A DNA stretch of 56,263 nucleotides, from assembly GCF_017848315.1 (NCBI RefSeq), contig NZ_JAFKEC010000033.1, positions 1 to 56,263 of the forward strand, written 5' to 3'. Below are positions 9,519-21,690 of this stretch, one piece after another; position 1 is the first letter of the stretch; each line of letters starts with the position of its first letter. Origin of the DNA: Pseudomonas palmensis. GTDB taxonomy: Bacteria > Pseudomonadota > Gammaproteobacteria > Pseudomonadales > Pseudomonadaceae. Under the pieces are notes generated by a model. That model had not been told where the DNA came from and did not search any database. It worked only from the letters and a program-made list of their open reading frames with translations. The position numbers and the translations under genes were made by a program.

Positions 9519-10130
9519 TCCATGAACAGACTATCGCCCAAACGTGCCGCCATCCTGACCTTCATCCGCGACCGCATCGCGCAGCAAGGGCAGCCCCCGA
9601 GCCTGGCCGACATCGCCCAGGCCTTCGGTTTTGCCTCGCGCAGCGTGGCGCGCAAGCACATCCAGGCGCTGTGCGAGGCCGGCTTGATCGAGGTCACCCC
9701 CAACCAGGCGCGCAGCATCCGCCTGGCCGGTGCGCTGCGCCGCCCCGAGGTGCTGGAGATCCCGGTACTGGGCCAGGTGGCCGCCGGCCGCCCGATCGGG
9801 CCCGACGTGGACATCCACGAACAGCTGATGCTCGATGCGCACCTGTTCAGCCGTACCCCCACCTACCTGCTGAAGGTGCGCGGCGACTCGATGATCGACG
9901 ACGGTATCTTCGACGGCGACCTGGTGGGCATTCACCAGCAGCCCGATGCCCGCGACGGGCAGATCGTGGTGGCCCGGCTCGATGGCGAGGTCACCATCAA
10001 GCGCTTCCAGCGCGCAGGCACGCACTACCGCCTGCTGCCGCGCAACCCGGCCTATGCACCGATAGACGTGGGGCCAGAACGCGACTTCGTGATCGAAGGG
10101 GTGTTCTGCGGCCTGTTGAGGCGCGACTGA
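9513..10130 (+). CDS. lexA2: LexA2 SOS repressor
   Basis: A 205-residue (202 if started at ATG 9522) LexA-type repressor. The N-terminal winged helix-turn-helix spans about residues 1-70. The self-cleavage site is the Ala-Gly in VAAGRP, the catalytic Ser is in RGDSMIDDG, and the catalytic Lys is in LDGEVTIKRF, so RecA-stimulated autocleavage should be intact. It is the second LexA type found with imuAB-dnaE2 cassettes. The start is ambiguous: the ATG at 9513 has a weak AAAGAG at reasonable spacing, whereas the ATG at 9522 would be too far from it. The stop codon overlaps the imuA start (TGATG). Confidence 0.95.
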   Translation: MCSMNRLSPKRAAILTFIRDRIAQQGQPPSLADIAQAFGFASRSVARKHIQALCEAGLIEVTPNQARSIRLAGALRRPEVLEIPVLGQVAAGRPIGPDVDIHEQLMLDAHLFSRTPTYLLKVRGDSMIDDGIFDGDLVGIHQQPDARDGQIVVARLDGEVTIKRFQRAGTHYRLLPRNPAYAPIDVGPERDFVIEGVFCGLLRRD

Positions 10131-10747
10131 TGGGCGCGGTGGTCAGCCTCGACGGGCTGCTCGACGAGCGGCGGGTCTGGAAGGGGCGCCCGCTGGCCCA
10201 GCCCCGGGGCCTGCAACCCACCGGGCATGCCGCGCTGGACGCAGTGCTGCCCGGCGGCGGCTGGCCACCGGGTGCGCTCAGCGAACTGCTGCTGGCTGCC
10301 GAGGGCGCCGGCGAGTTGCACCTGCTCTGGCCGAGCCTGGCGCGCCTGACTGCCAGCGGCGAACGGGTGGTGCTGGTGGCGCCGCCGTTCATTCCGTACC
10401 CGCCCGCCTGGCTGGCAGCCGGTGTCGACCTGCGCTGGCTGTCGCTGATCCAGGCCTCCCGCGTCGAGGCCCTGTGGGCCGCCGAGCAGTGCCTGCGCTC
10501 GGGCAGTTGCGGCGCGGTGCTGTGCTGGCCGCAGCAGGTCGACGACCGCGCCTTGCGCCGCCTGCAGGTGGCTGCCGAAACCGGCCAGACCCTGGCCTTT
10601 GCCTGCCGCCCGCAGCAGGCGGCACTCAACCCGTCGCCGGCCGCGCTGCGCATTGCCGTCGACCTGCACCCGGCGCAGTGGCGGGTGCTCAAGTGCCGTG
10701 GCGGGCTGGCCCCGGCCACCCCGATCGCCATGGCCGGGCGAGGGTGA
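10130..10747 (+). CDS. imuA: ImuA translesion synthesis accessory protein
   Basis: A 205-residue protein of the ImuA/SulA-like RecA-fold family, with LDAVLPGGGWPPGALSELL at about residues 35-55 corresponding to the RecA N-terminal region, but without a standard Walker A lysine. ImuA links RecA to ImuB and DnaE2 in the mutasome. It begins on the last base of the lexA2 stop (TGATG) and is followed after 6 bases by imuB, so translation is coupled. Identification rests on the fold signature plus the diagnostic gene order. Confidence 0.92.
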   Translation: MGAVVSLDGLLDERRVWKGRPLAQPRGLQPTGHAALDAVLPGGGWPPGALSELLLAAEGAGELHLLWPSLARLTASGERVVLVAPPFIPYPPAWLAAGVDLRWLSLIQASRVEALWAAEQCLRSGSCGAVLCWPQQVDDRALRRLQVAAETGQTLAFACRPQQAALNPSPAALRIAVDLHPAQWRVLKCRGGLAPATPIAMAGRG

Positions 10748-10753
10748 TGGGCG

Positions 10754-12168
10754 ATGCTGTGGGCCTGCATCCTGCTGCCGCAACTGGCACTCGACAGCGT
10801 GCTGCGCGGTCGCGACGACCCCCAGGCGCCGCTGGTGCTGCTCAGCGGCCCGGCGCAGCGGCGCGTGTTGCAGGCGGTCAACCCGGCGGCCCGGGCCCTG
10901 GGGCTGCGCGCCGGGCAGAGCCTGAGCACCGCGCAGGCGCTGGCCAGCAGTTTTACCTGCGTCGAGCATGACCCGGCGGCGGTCGAGCAGTTGCAGCAAT
11001 TGCTGGCCGCCTGGGCCTACCAGTTCAGTTCGCAGGTCAGCCTGCATTACCCACGCACCGTGTTGCTCGAAGTCGAATCCAGCCTGGGCCTGTTCGGGCC
11101 CTGGCCGCTGTTCGAGGCCCGCCTGCGCAAGGAGCTGGGCGAGCTGGGGCTGCGTCATCGCATCGTGCTGGCCAGCAACCCGGTGGCGGCGCGCATGCTG
11201 GCCAACGCCCATGACGGGCTGGCACTGAACGACGCCCAGGCCACCCGCGCCGCCCTTGCGCAGATGCCCGTGGACCGCATCGGCCTGCCGGTGGAGGCCG
11301 CCACGGCCTTGTCGCGCATGGGCCTGCGCGACCTTGGGCAGGTGCTGGGGTTGCCGCGCGACACCCTGGCCAGGCGTTTTGCCGCCAGCGTGCAGGTGCA
11401 CCTGGATCGCCTGCTGGGCCTGCGCCCCATGGCGCTGGCGTGCTACCGGCCGCCGGACCGGTTCGAGGCGCGGCTGGAACTCAACTTCGATGTGGAATCG
11501 CACCAGGCGCTGTTGTTTCCGTTGCGCCGGCTGATTGCCGACCTGGCGGCGTTCCTGGCCAGCCGTGACGGCGGCGTGCAGCGTTTTACCCTGCACCTGG
11601 AACATGCCCGGGGCGTCGCCACGCCGGTGGTGGTCGGCCTGCTGGCCGCCGAACGCGAGGCGGGCATGCTGTTCGAGCTGGCACGCGGGCGCCTGGAGCA
11701 GTTGAGCCTGCCCGCACCGGTGCGCAGCGTGCGCCTGGTGGCCGACGACCTGCCGGCGTTCGTGCCGCAACCGGGCGAGCTGTTCAATGCGCGGCCCCAG
11801 CAGCAACAGGGCTGGGAGCAACTGCGCGAGCGTTTGCGTGCACGCCTGGGCGATGAGAGCGTGCGGGCTGTGCAGGCTTTTGCCGACCACCGCCCCGAGT
11901 GCGCCTGGCAGGCGGCAGGCGGCGCCCCGCCGCTGGCCCGTGCGCCGGGTGGGCCGCCGCGCCCGGGCTGGCTGCTGGCCGAGCCGCAGGCCTTGGCGCC
12001 CGAGGGCCTGCGCCTGCTGGCCGGGCCCGAGCGGATCGAATCCGGCTGGTGGGATGGCGGCGATGTACGGCGTGACTACTACCTGGTCGAAACCCCGGCT
12101 GGCCAGCGCGGCTGGGCCTACCGGCCATTGGGCGAAGGCGGGCCGTTGTGGCTGCAGGGCTGGTTCGC

Positions 12169-12172
<4 letters not shown>
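10754..12172 (+). CDS. imuB: ImuB, inactive Y-family polymerase homologue
   Basis: A 472-residue Y-family DNA polymerase-like protein. The N-terminus reads ACILLPQLALDSVL, where active Pol IV-type enzymes have a D-x-D-x-F-F metal-binding motif, so catalytic acidic residues are missing as is known for ImuB. The helix-hairpin-helix region (LSRMGLRDLGQVLGLP) and little-finger region are recognisable. ImuB is thought to act as the scaffold that brings DnaE2 and ImuA to the sliding clamp. Its stop overlaps the dnaE2 start by ATGA. Confidence 0.93.
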
Positions 12173-15246
<3,074 letters not shown>

Positions 15247-16068
15247 TCACACCATCGCCAGGCGCTGCTTGCGGGTGGGCGGCGGGAAGGCGCGGTCGAT
15301 GGCGCGCAGGTCTTCGCTGCTCAAGGTCAGGCTGGCCGCGGCGGCATTGAGCTGCACATGGCGTTTGTCCACCGCCTTGGGGATCGCGATCACGCCGTCT
15401 TCACGGGTTACCCAGGCCAGCGCCACCTGGGCCGCGGTGGCGCCATGGCGTTCGGCGATCTGGTTGAGGGTCGCGTTTTTGAGCAGGCGTCCGGCCTGGG
15501 CCAGCGGGCAGTAGGCCATGGTTGGCAAGTGGCGCTTGTGGCTGTAGGGCAGCAGGTCGAACTCGATGCCGCGCTGCTCGGGGTTGTACAGCACCTGGTT
15601 GGTGGCGCAGGCCGGGTTGTCCAGCTCGCGCAGGTCATCGGTATCGAAGTTGGACACGCCCCAGCGCCGGATCTTGCCGGCCTCGCGCAGGCGCTCGAAG
15701 GCTTCGACGGTTTCCTCCAGCGGGTACTGGCCGCGCCAGTGCAGCAGGTACAGGTCGATATGGTCGGTGCCCAGGCGCTGCAGGCTGCGCTCGCAGGCGG
15801 CGGGGATGCCGCTGCGGCTGGCGTTGTGCGGGTACACCTTGCTGACCACGCAGACCTGCTCGCGACGCCCCTGGATGGCCTGGCCCACCACCCGCTCGGC
15901 GCCGCCCTCGGCATACATTTCGGCGGTGTCGATCAACGTCAGGCCCAGGTCGATGCCGTGCTGCAGGGCGGCGACCTCGGCTTTCTGCTGGCCGGGGTCT
16001 TCGCCCATGTACCAGGTGCCCTGGCCGATGACGGGTACGGTGGAGTCGCCGAGTTCGAGCGTACGCAT
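15247..16068 (-). CDS. Aldo/keto reductase
   Basis: A 273-residue NADPH-dependent (beta/alpha)8 oxidoreductase. The catalytic tetrad is visible: Asp and Tyr in LIDTAEMY, Lys in VVSKVYP, and His in YLLHWRG. The C-terminal cofactor segment reads AIPKAV. AGGAG lies six bases before the ATG at 16068. The physiological carbonyl substrate is unknown. It is convergent with dnaE2 and divergent from the CoA-transferase operon, sharing with it a 206-base control region that holds a dyad at 16147-16169. Confidence 0.9.
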   Translation of the reverse strand: MRTLELGDSTVPVIGQGTWYMGEDPGQQKAEVAALQHGIDLGLTLIDTAEMYAEGGAERVVGQAIQGRREQVCVVSKVYPHNASRSGIPAACERSLQRLGTDHIDLYLLHWRGQYPLEETVEAFERLREAGKIRRWGVSNFDTDDLRELDNPACATNQVLYNPEQRGIEFDLLPYSHKRHLPTMAYCPLAQAGRLLKNATLNQIAERHGATAAQVALAWVTREDGVIAIPKAVDKRHVQLNAAAASLTLSSEDLRAIDRAFPPPTRKQRLAMV

Positions 16069-16146
16069 GGAAGGCTCCTGCAAAGTGGGGAGGGTGGTCT
16101 ACTGTCCTTTAGGGTTTTGTGGCGGGTCAAGCCTACCCGCATCGAC

Positions 16147-16169
16147 ATTGATTTGAATAACCAATCAAT
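16147..16169. promoter_or_regulatory. Dyad ATTGATT-N9-AATCAAT, possible operator
   Basis: A perfect 7-base inverted repeat with a 9-base AT-rich spacer lies in the divergent control region between the aldo/keto reductase and the CoA-transferase operon. Its size and symmetry suit a dimeric regulator, but no regulator gene is adjacent, so the binding protein is unknown. Confidence 0.4.
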
Positions 16170-16274
16170 CCATCAAAAAAACAAAATTAACAAATGAGTG
16201 GCCAAGGGCGAAGATGGCCCCAGACGCTCTCCGACGACCCTCGTCGGTTCTACAACTACAAAAGGCGAATCAGC

Positions 16275-16973
16275 ATGGCCGGACTGGACAAGCGCGTAGC
16301 GACCTATGAAGAGGCCCTCGAAGGCCTTGCCGACAACATGACCGTACTGGCAGGCGGCTTCGGCCTGTGCGGCATCCCTGAAAACCTCATTGCCGAGATC
16401 AAGCGCCGTGGCGTGCGCGGCCTGACCGTGGTGTCCAACAACTGCGGCGTCGACGGCTTCGGCCTGGGCGTGCTGCTCGAAGACCACCAGATCCGCAAGA
16501 TGGTCGCCTCGTATGTGGGCGAAAACGCCGAGTTCGAGCGTCAGCTGCTCAGCGGCGAGCTGGAAGTGGAACTTACCCCGCAAGGCACCCTGGCCGAGAA
16601 GATGCGCGCCGGCGGCGCCGGCATCCCGGCCTTCTTCACCGCCACCGGCTACGGCACCCCGGTGGCCGAAGGCAAGGAAGTGCGCGAATTCAACGGGCGC
16701 AAGTACATCCTCGAAGAAGCCATCACCGGTGACTTCGCCATCGTCAAGGGCTGGAAGGCCGACCACTACGGCAACGTGGTGTACCGCAACACCGCGCAGA
16801 ACTTCAACCCGCTGGCCGCCACCGCCGGCAGGATCACCGTGGTGGAGGTCGAGGAGATCGTCGAGCCAGGCGTGCTGCTGCCTACCGAGATCCATACCCC
16901 GGGCATCTACGTCGACCGGGTCATCGTCGGCACGTTCGAGAAGCGTATCGAAAAACGCACCGTCAAAGCCTGA
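16275..16973 (+). CDS. 3-oxoacid CoA-transferase subunit A
   Basis: A 232-residue alpha subunit of a class I CoA-transferase (succinyl-CoA:3-ketoacid or acetoacetate CoA-transferase). The family start MTVLAGGFGLCGIPENLI and the glycine-rich GAGIPAFFTATGYGTPVAEGKE are typical. With the beta subunit encoded 36 bases downstream it activates acetoacetate by transferring CoA, yielding acetoacetyl-CoA for thiolysis. An AAGGCG sequence precedes the ATG at 16275. Names used for this subunit vary (scoA, atoD/atoA), so no symbol is given. Confidence 0.93.
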   Translation: MAGLDKRVATYEEALEGLADNMTVLAGGFGLCGIPENLIAEIKRRGVRGLTVVSNNCGVDGFGLGVLLEDHQIRKMVASYVGENAEFERQLLSGELEVELTPQGTLAEKMRAGGAGIPAFFTATGYGTPVAEGKEVREFNGRKYILEEAITGDFAIVKGWKADHYGNVVYRNTAQNFNPLAATAGRITVVEVEEIVEPGVLLPTEIHTPGIYVDRVIVGTFEKRIEKRTVKA

Positions 16974-17009
16974 CCCGACCCCGCGCAGAACAACAAAGAG
17001 AACCTGAGC

Positions 17010-17666
17010 ATGGCACTTACCCGCGAACAAATGGCACAACGTGTAGCCCGTGAACTCAAGGACGGCTACTACGTCAACCTTGGCATCGGCATCCCGACCC
17101 TGGTGGCCAACTACGTCCCGGCGGATATGGACGTGATGCTGCAATCGGAGAACGGCCTGCTGGGCATGGGGGAATTCCCCACCGAAGCGCAGCTGGACGC
17201 CGACATGATCAACGCCGGCAAGCAGACCGTGACCGCCCGCACCGGCGCGTCGATCTTCAACTCGGCCGAGTCCTTCGCGATGATCCGTGGCGGCCACGTC
17301 GACCTCACCGTGCTGGGGGCGTTCGAGGTGGACGTGGAGGGCAACATCGCCTCCTGGATGATCCCGGGCAAACTGGTCAAGGGCATGGGCGGGGCGATGG
17401 ACCTGGTGGCCGGTGCCGAGAACATCATCGTCACCATGACCCATGCCTCCAAGGACGGCGAGTCCAAGCTGCTGTCGCGTTGCAGCCTGCCGCTGACCGG
17501 TGCCGGCTGCATCCGCAAGGTGCTGACCGACCTGGCCTATCTTGAGATCGAGAATGGCGCGTTCATCCTGCGCGAGACAGCGCCGGGGGTGAGCGTGGAA
17601 GAGATCGTCGCCAAGACCGCCGGCAAGCTGATCGTGGCCGATGATGTGAAAGAGATGACGTTCTAG
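17010..17666 (+). CDS. 3-oxoacid CoA-transferase subunit B
   Basis: A 218-residue beta subunit carrying the catalytic glutamate in QSENGLLGMGEFP, the residue that forms the glutamyl-CoA thioester in class I CoA-transferases. The N-terminus VNLGIGIPTLVANYVP and the segment GKLVKGMGGAMDLVAGA are conserved in SCOT-type subunits. AAAGAG precedes the ATG. It is cotranscribed with subunit A and lies upstream of a short-chain fatty acid transporter across a REP pair, so the three likely serve acetoacetate or butyrate-type carbon use. Confidence 0.93.
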   Translation: MALTREQMAQRVARELKDGYYVNLGIGIPTLVANYVPADMDVMLQSENGLLGMGEFPTEAQLDADMINAGKQTVTARTGASIFNSAESFAMIRGGHVDLTVLGAFEVDVEGNIASWMIPGKLVKGMGGAMDLVAGAENIIVTMTHASKDGESKLLSRCSLPLTGAGCIRKVLTDLAYLEIENGAFILRETAPGVSVEEIVAKTAGKLIVADDVKEMTF

Positions 17667-17690
17667 GCTGATAACCGCCTTGCCTGTGCT

Positions 17691-17770
17691 GGCCTCTTCG
17701 CCGGCAAGGCCGGCTCCTGCAGGGAACCACGCATTCCTGTGCAGGAGCCGGCCTTGCCGGCGAAGGGGCC
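17691..17770. repeat. Inverted REP pair
   Basis: Two inverted arms, about 17691-17722 and 17739-17770, both carry the Pseudomonas REP core (TTCGCCGGCAAGGCCGGCTC and its complement) around a short spacer. It lies between the CoA-transferase and transporter genes, so it could stabilise or attenuate the upstream mRNA segment. Confidence 0.85.
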
Positions 17771-17809
17771 TTCAGCCGTTCAAAAAAAATCAATAAGAAG
17801 GAAAATCCC

Positions 17810-19228
17810 GTGGCCGCCGAACTCCAAGACAGCCGCTCCGCCCGCTTTGCCCTGCGTTGCTCCAACTGGGCCGAACGCTGGTTCCCCGACTCCTGGGTGT
17901 TCGCCGCCCTGGCCGTGGTGCTGGTGTCACTGGCCGCCCTGGCCATGGGCGCCAAACCCCTCGATACCGCCACCGCCTTCGGTGACGGGTTCTGGAGCCT
18001 GATCCCCTTCACCATGCAGATGGCCTTCGTGGTCATCGGCGGCTATGTGGTGGCCAGCTCGCCGCCGGCGGTGAAACTCATCGACCGCCTGGCGCGCATT
18101 CCGAAGAACGGCCGTTCGGCCGTGTGCTGGGTGGCGCTGATATCGATGGTCGCCTCGCTGCTCAACTGGGGCCTGTCGCTGGTGTTCGGCGGCCTGCTGG
18201 TACGCGCCCTGGCGCGCCGTACCGACCTGAAGATGGACTACCGCGCCGCCGGTGCCGCCGCCTACCTGGGCCTGGGCGCCGTATGGGCCCTGGGCCTGTC
18301 CTCGTCGGCCGCGCAGCTGCAAGCCAACCCGGCCAGCCTGCCGCCGTCGATCCTGGCGATCACCGGGGTGATCCCGTTCACCGAAACCATCTTCCTCTGG
18401 CAGTCGGGCGTGATGCTGGCGGCGCTGGTCATCGTGTCGCTGATCGTGGCCTACGCCACTGCACCCGGCCCGCAGAGTGCCCGCGATGCCCAGGCCTGTG
18501 GCATCGACCCCAGCTTCAGCGCACCACCACCGGCGCAGCGCACGCGCCCGGGTGAATGGCTGGAATACAGCCCGGTGCTGACCCTGCTGCTGGTGGCCCT
18601 GGCGGCTGGCTGGCTGTACCACGAGTTCTCGACCAAGCCGGCCATCACCGCGATCTCGGGGCTCAATACCTACAACTTTCTGTTCATCATGCTCGGCGCC
18701 TTGCTGCACTGGCGCCCGCGCAGCTTCCTGGATGCGGTGAGCCGTGCGGTGCCGACCACCACCGGGGTACTGATCCAGTTCCCGCTGTACGGCTCGATCG
18801 CGGCCATCCTCACCCAGGTCAAGGGCGTGGACGCGCAAACCCTGGCGCACCATATCTCCACCTTCTTCGTGCAGATCGCCTCGCATGACACCTACGCCTT
18901 GCTGATGGGCGTGTACTCCGCGGTGCTGGGCTTCTTCATTCCCTCCGGTGGCGGCAAGTGGATCATCGAGGCGCCCTACGTGATGCTGGTGGCCAACGAC
19001 CTGCAGTACCACCTGGGCTGGGCGGTGCAGATCTACAACGCCGCCGAGGCGCTGCCCAACCTGATCAACCCGTTCTACATGCTGCCGCTGCTGGGCGTGC
19101 TGGGGCTCAAGGCGCGCGACCTGATCGGCTTCTCGTTCGTGCAGTTGCTGGTGCACGTGCCGCTGGTGCTGTTCTTGCTCTGGGCGCTGGGCACCACGTT
19201 GCAGTACACGCCACCTGTGATGCCTTAG
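17810..19228 (+). CDS. Short-chain fatty acid transporter (AtoE family)
   Basis: A 472-residue integral inner membrane protein with about a dozen hydrophobic segments and the AtoE/TIGR00366-type signature IPSGGGKWIIEAPYVM near residue 380. The family takes up short-chain fatty acids or acetoacetate. The start is GTG at 17810, with AAGGAA six bases upstream; no ATG gives a better N-terminus. Association with the CoA-transferase pair is consistent with uptake followed by CoA activation. A strong intrinsic terminator follows 15 bases after the stop. Confidence 0.9.
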   Translation: MAAELQDSRSARFALRCSNWAERWFPDSWVFAALAVVLVSLAALAMGAKPLDTATAFGDGFWSLIPFTMQMAFVVIGGYVVASSPPAVKLIDRLARIPKNGRSAVCWVALISMVASLLNWGLSLVFGGLLVRALARRTDLKMDYRAAGAAAYLGLGAVWALGLSSSAAQLQANPASLPPSILAITGVIPFTETIFLWQSGVMLAALVIVSLIVAYATAPGPQSARDAQACGIDPSFSAPPPAQRTRPGEWLEYSPVLTLLLVALAAGWLYHEFSTKPAITAISGLNTYNFLFIMLGALLHWRPRSFLDAVSRAVPTTTGVLIQFPLYGSIAAILTQVKGVDAQTLAHHISTFFVQIASHDTYALLMGVYSAVLGFFIPSGGGKWIIEAPYVMLVANDLQYHLGWAVQIYNAAEALPNLINPFYMLPLLGVLGLKARDLIGFSFVQLLVHVPLVLFLLWALGTTLQYTPPVMP

Positions 19229-19243
19229 CGCATCCGGCGGGTA

Positions 19244-19271
19244 AAAAAGGCGATCTTCGGATCGCCTTTTT
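19244..19271 (+). terminator. Rho-independent terminator after the transporter gene
   Basis: A perfect 12-base stem (AAAAAGGCGATC / GATCGCCTTTTT) closed by a stable TTCG tetraloop and ending in a T run lies just after the transporter stop codon. It ends the CoA-transferase/transporter transcript before the siderophore receptor. Confidence 0.92.
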
Positions 19272-19285
19272 CATGCCTAAATTAA

Positions 19286-19304
19286 ATCGATAAGCATTCG
19301 TATT
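19286..19304 (+). promoter_or_regulatory. Putative Fur box
   Basis: ATCGATAAGCATTCGTATT agrees at 14 of 19 positions with a common Pseudomonas Fur-box form (ATTGATAATGATTCTCATT, from memory). It lies about 75 bases before the TonB-dependent siderophore receptor, so iron-repressed expression is likely. Confidence 0.55.
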
Positions 19305-19378
19305 AAGGGTGATCCGATGATGTCCCGCTGTGTATTTCTAAACGGAATTTCCCGTCGTAAAACAAGGAGAAGGCCGCG

Positions 19379-21607
19379 ATGTTCGCGCCGATTACCCGTT
19401 CCATGACGTTGACACTGGGCCTGTACGGCACCGCCTGCAGCGCCGTCGCACTGGCTGACAACGAACCCCTGCCCGACGCCGCCCCCCAGGCGCTGGAGCT
19501 GGGTTCGACCAACGTGAGTGCCCAGGGCCTGGGCAGCACCACCGAAAACACCGGGGCCTACACCACCGGCAGCATGAGCACCGCAACCCGCCTGAACCTG
19601 TCGATCAAGGACACCCCGCAGTCGATGTCGGTGCTGACCCGCCAGCAGCTGGACGACTTCCAGCTCGACAACCTCTCCGAAGCCATGGGCCAGGTGACGG
19701 GCGTGGTGGTGCAGCGCAACGACTCCGAGCGCCCCACCTACAACTCGCGCGGCTATGCCATCGACAACTTCCAGATCGACGGCATGCTCAACACCTTCGC
19801 GGGGCTCAAGTCCGACTCGGACACCATCATCTACGACCGCATCGAAGTGGTGCGTGGCGCCACCGGGCTGACCACCGGCGCCGGCGACCCGTCGGGCACC
19901 ATCAACATGATGCGCAAGCGCCCCACCCATGAGCTGGCGGTGAAAACCGGCCTGCGTGGCGGCAGCTACGACAACTACTACAGCTATGTCGACGTGGGCG
20001 GGCCGCTGGCCTTCGACGGCCGTCTGCGCGGGCGCAGCGTGCTGGCCTACCGCGATGCCCATTCGTTTCGCGACCGCTACCAGACCCAGCGCGAGGTGGC
20101 CTACGGCATTCTCGAGGGCGACCTGAGCGACGACACCGTGCTGGCGGTGGGGTACGACTACCAGAACAAGCATGTACAGGGTGCCTCGTGGGGCACCGTG
20201 CCGTACTGGAACGCCTCCGGTGGCAAGGCCAAGCTGCCGCGTTCGAACAACATCTCGGCGCCGTGGAGTTCATGGCCGCTCAAGGACGAGACCGTGTTCG
20301 CCACCCTCGACCAGCGCCTGGGCGGCGACTGGCACCTCAAGGCCGCCTACACCTACCGCCAGAGCGAAACCGACGGCAAGGTGTACTTCGGTGGCCAGGG
20401 CTTCCCCGAGGCCGACCGCAGCGGCATGAATGCCTGGGTCAGCCACTTCATCGGCGACGAGAAAATGAGCGCCGCCGACCTCAACCTGGGCGGGCCCTTT
20501 GCGCTGCTGGGGCGCGAGCACGAATTCATGATCGGCTATGGCGAGTCGCAGCGGCGCAACAGCGCGCCGCTCAAGCGGCCCCTGGACCTGCCGCCCGGCT
20601 ACACGACCATCCCCGACTGGAAGTACCTGGGCGGGGTAGACAAGTTCGCCGATACCGTGACCAACCTGGATGGTTCGCGCGATACCACGCAGCAGAAGGC
20701 CGGCTATGTCGCCACCCGGCTGAACGTGACCGATGCACTGCACCTGGTGCTGGGCAGCCGCTACGGCAGCTGGAAGGTCACGGGGCGCTCATGGGCATTC
20801 GATGCGGCGGGGCAGGTGGTGGAGAACCCGCGCTCAAGCCGCACCCACAATGACGTGTGGACACCCTATGCGGGCGTTCTGTACGACATCACCGACCACT
20901 ACACCGTGTACGCCAGCTACACCGACATCTTCAAGCCGCAGAACTACAAGGATGTCGACGACAAGTACCTGGAACCGGTGGTGGGCAGCAACTACGAGGT
21001 GGGCCTGAAGGGCAGCCTGCTGGACGAGCGCCTGAACCTGTCGACGGCGGTGTTTCGCAGCAAGCAGGACAACGTGGCCGAGGTGGACGATTCCATTCCG
21101 GTAGGGCCCAACGGCGAGCAGTATTACAAGTCCGGCGGCAAGGGCAATACCGTGGAGGGCTTCGAGGCGGAGGTCGCTGGCGAGGTGATGGCGGGGTGGA
21201 ACATGACCCTGGGCTACAGCTACACCCACTCGCTGGATGCCGAGCACAAGCGGCGCAACACCACCCAGCCGTTGAACATGGTGCGCTGGAACAGCACCTA
21301 CAGGGTGATGGACAGGTTGACCGTGGGTGGGTCGGTGGATTGGCAGAGCGACATCTACCGCAGCGGCAATCGTCCGGTGGGGCGAGGCAGCGATGGCCGG
21401 ATCATCACGGCGCCGGCTGACATTCGCCAGCGGTCCTACACGGTGGTGGGGTTGATCTCCCGTTACGAGTTCGACGAACACCTGTCGGCGTCCTTGAACG
21501 TGAAGAACCTGCTGGATACCAGGTACTACAACAACGTGGGGTTCTACAACGGGGTGTACTGGGGGGATCCGCGCACGCTGACGGTGAGCCTGGATTGGCG
21601 GTTGTAG
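19379..21607 (+). CDS. TonB-dependent siderophore receptor
   Basis: A 742-residue outer membrane receptor. A signal peptide of about 26 residues ends near ALADNEP. The plug (about residues 70-190) has KDTPQSMSVLTRQQL and NFQIDGML, typical of the ferric-siderophore class, and the rest is a 22-strand barrel ending TVSLDWRL. There is no N-terminal STN signalling domain, so it is a plain transporter rather than a FecA/FpvA-type transducer. AAGGAG precedes the ATG and a Fur box lies upstream. The specific siderophore cannot be read from sequence; hydroxamate (FhuE-like) receptors are the closest impression. Confidence 0.9.
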   Translation: MFAPITRSMTLTLGLYGTACSAVALADNEPLPDAAPQALELGSTNVSAQGLGSTTENTGAYTTGSMSTATRLNLSIKDTPQSMSVLTRQQLDDFQLDNLSEAMGQVTGVVVQRNDSERPTYNSRGYAIDNFQIDGMLNTFAGLKSDSDTIIYDRIEVVRGATGLTTGAGDPSGTINMMRKRPTHELAVKTGLRGGSYDNYYSYVDVGGPLAFDGRLRGRSVLAYRDAHSFRDRYQTQREVAYGILEGDLSDDTVLAVGYDYQNKHVQGASWGTVPYWNASGGKAKLPRSNNISAPWSSWPLKDETVFATLDQRLGGDWHLKAAYTYRQSETDGKVYFGGQGFPEADRSGMNAWVSHFIGDEKMSAADLNLGGPFALLGREHEFMIGYGESQRRNSAPLKRPLDLPPGYTTIPDWKYLGGVDKFADTVTNLDGSRDTTQQKAGYVATRLNVTDALHLVLGSRYGSWKVTGRSWAFDAAGQVVENPRSSRTHNDVWTPYAGVLYDITDHYTVYASYTDIFKPQNYKDVDDKYLEPVVGSNYEVGLKGSLLDERLNLSTAVFRSKQDNVAEVDDSIPVGPNGEQYYKSGGKGNTVEGFEAEVAGEVMAGWNMTLGYSYTHSLDAEHKRRNTTQPLNMVRWNSTYRVMDRLTVGGSVDWQSDIYRSGNRPVGRGSDGRIITAPADIRQRSYTVVGLISRYEFDEHLSASLNVKNLLDTRYYNNVGFYNGVYWGDPRTLTVSLDWRL

Positions 21608-21621
21608 CGCCCTGAAGCCGA

Positions 21622-21654
21622 GCCAACAGGGCTGGCGATGCATGCCCTGTTGGC
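21622..21654. terminator. Hairpin between convergent genes
   Basis: A perfect 11-base stem, GCCAACAGGGC / GCCCTGTTGGC, with an 11-base loop lies between the ends of the convergent receptor and DapA-family genes. It lacks a T run, so it may be an RNA-stabilising hairpin or weak bidirectional terminator. Confidence 0.5.
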
Positions 21655-21690
21655 CGTGGCAATCCCGTGCGCCGAGGCAGTGAGAAGGCC

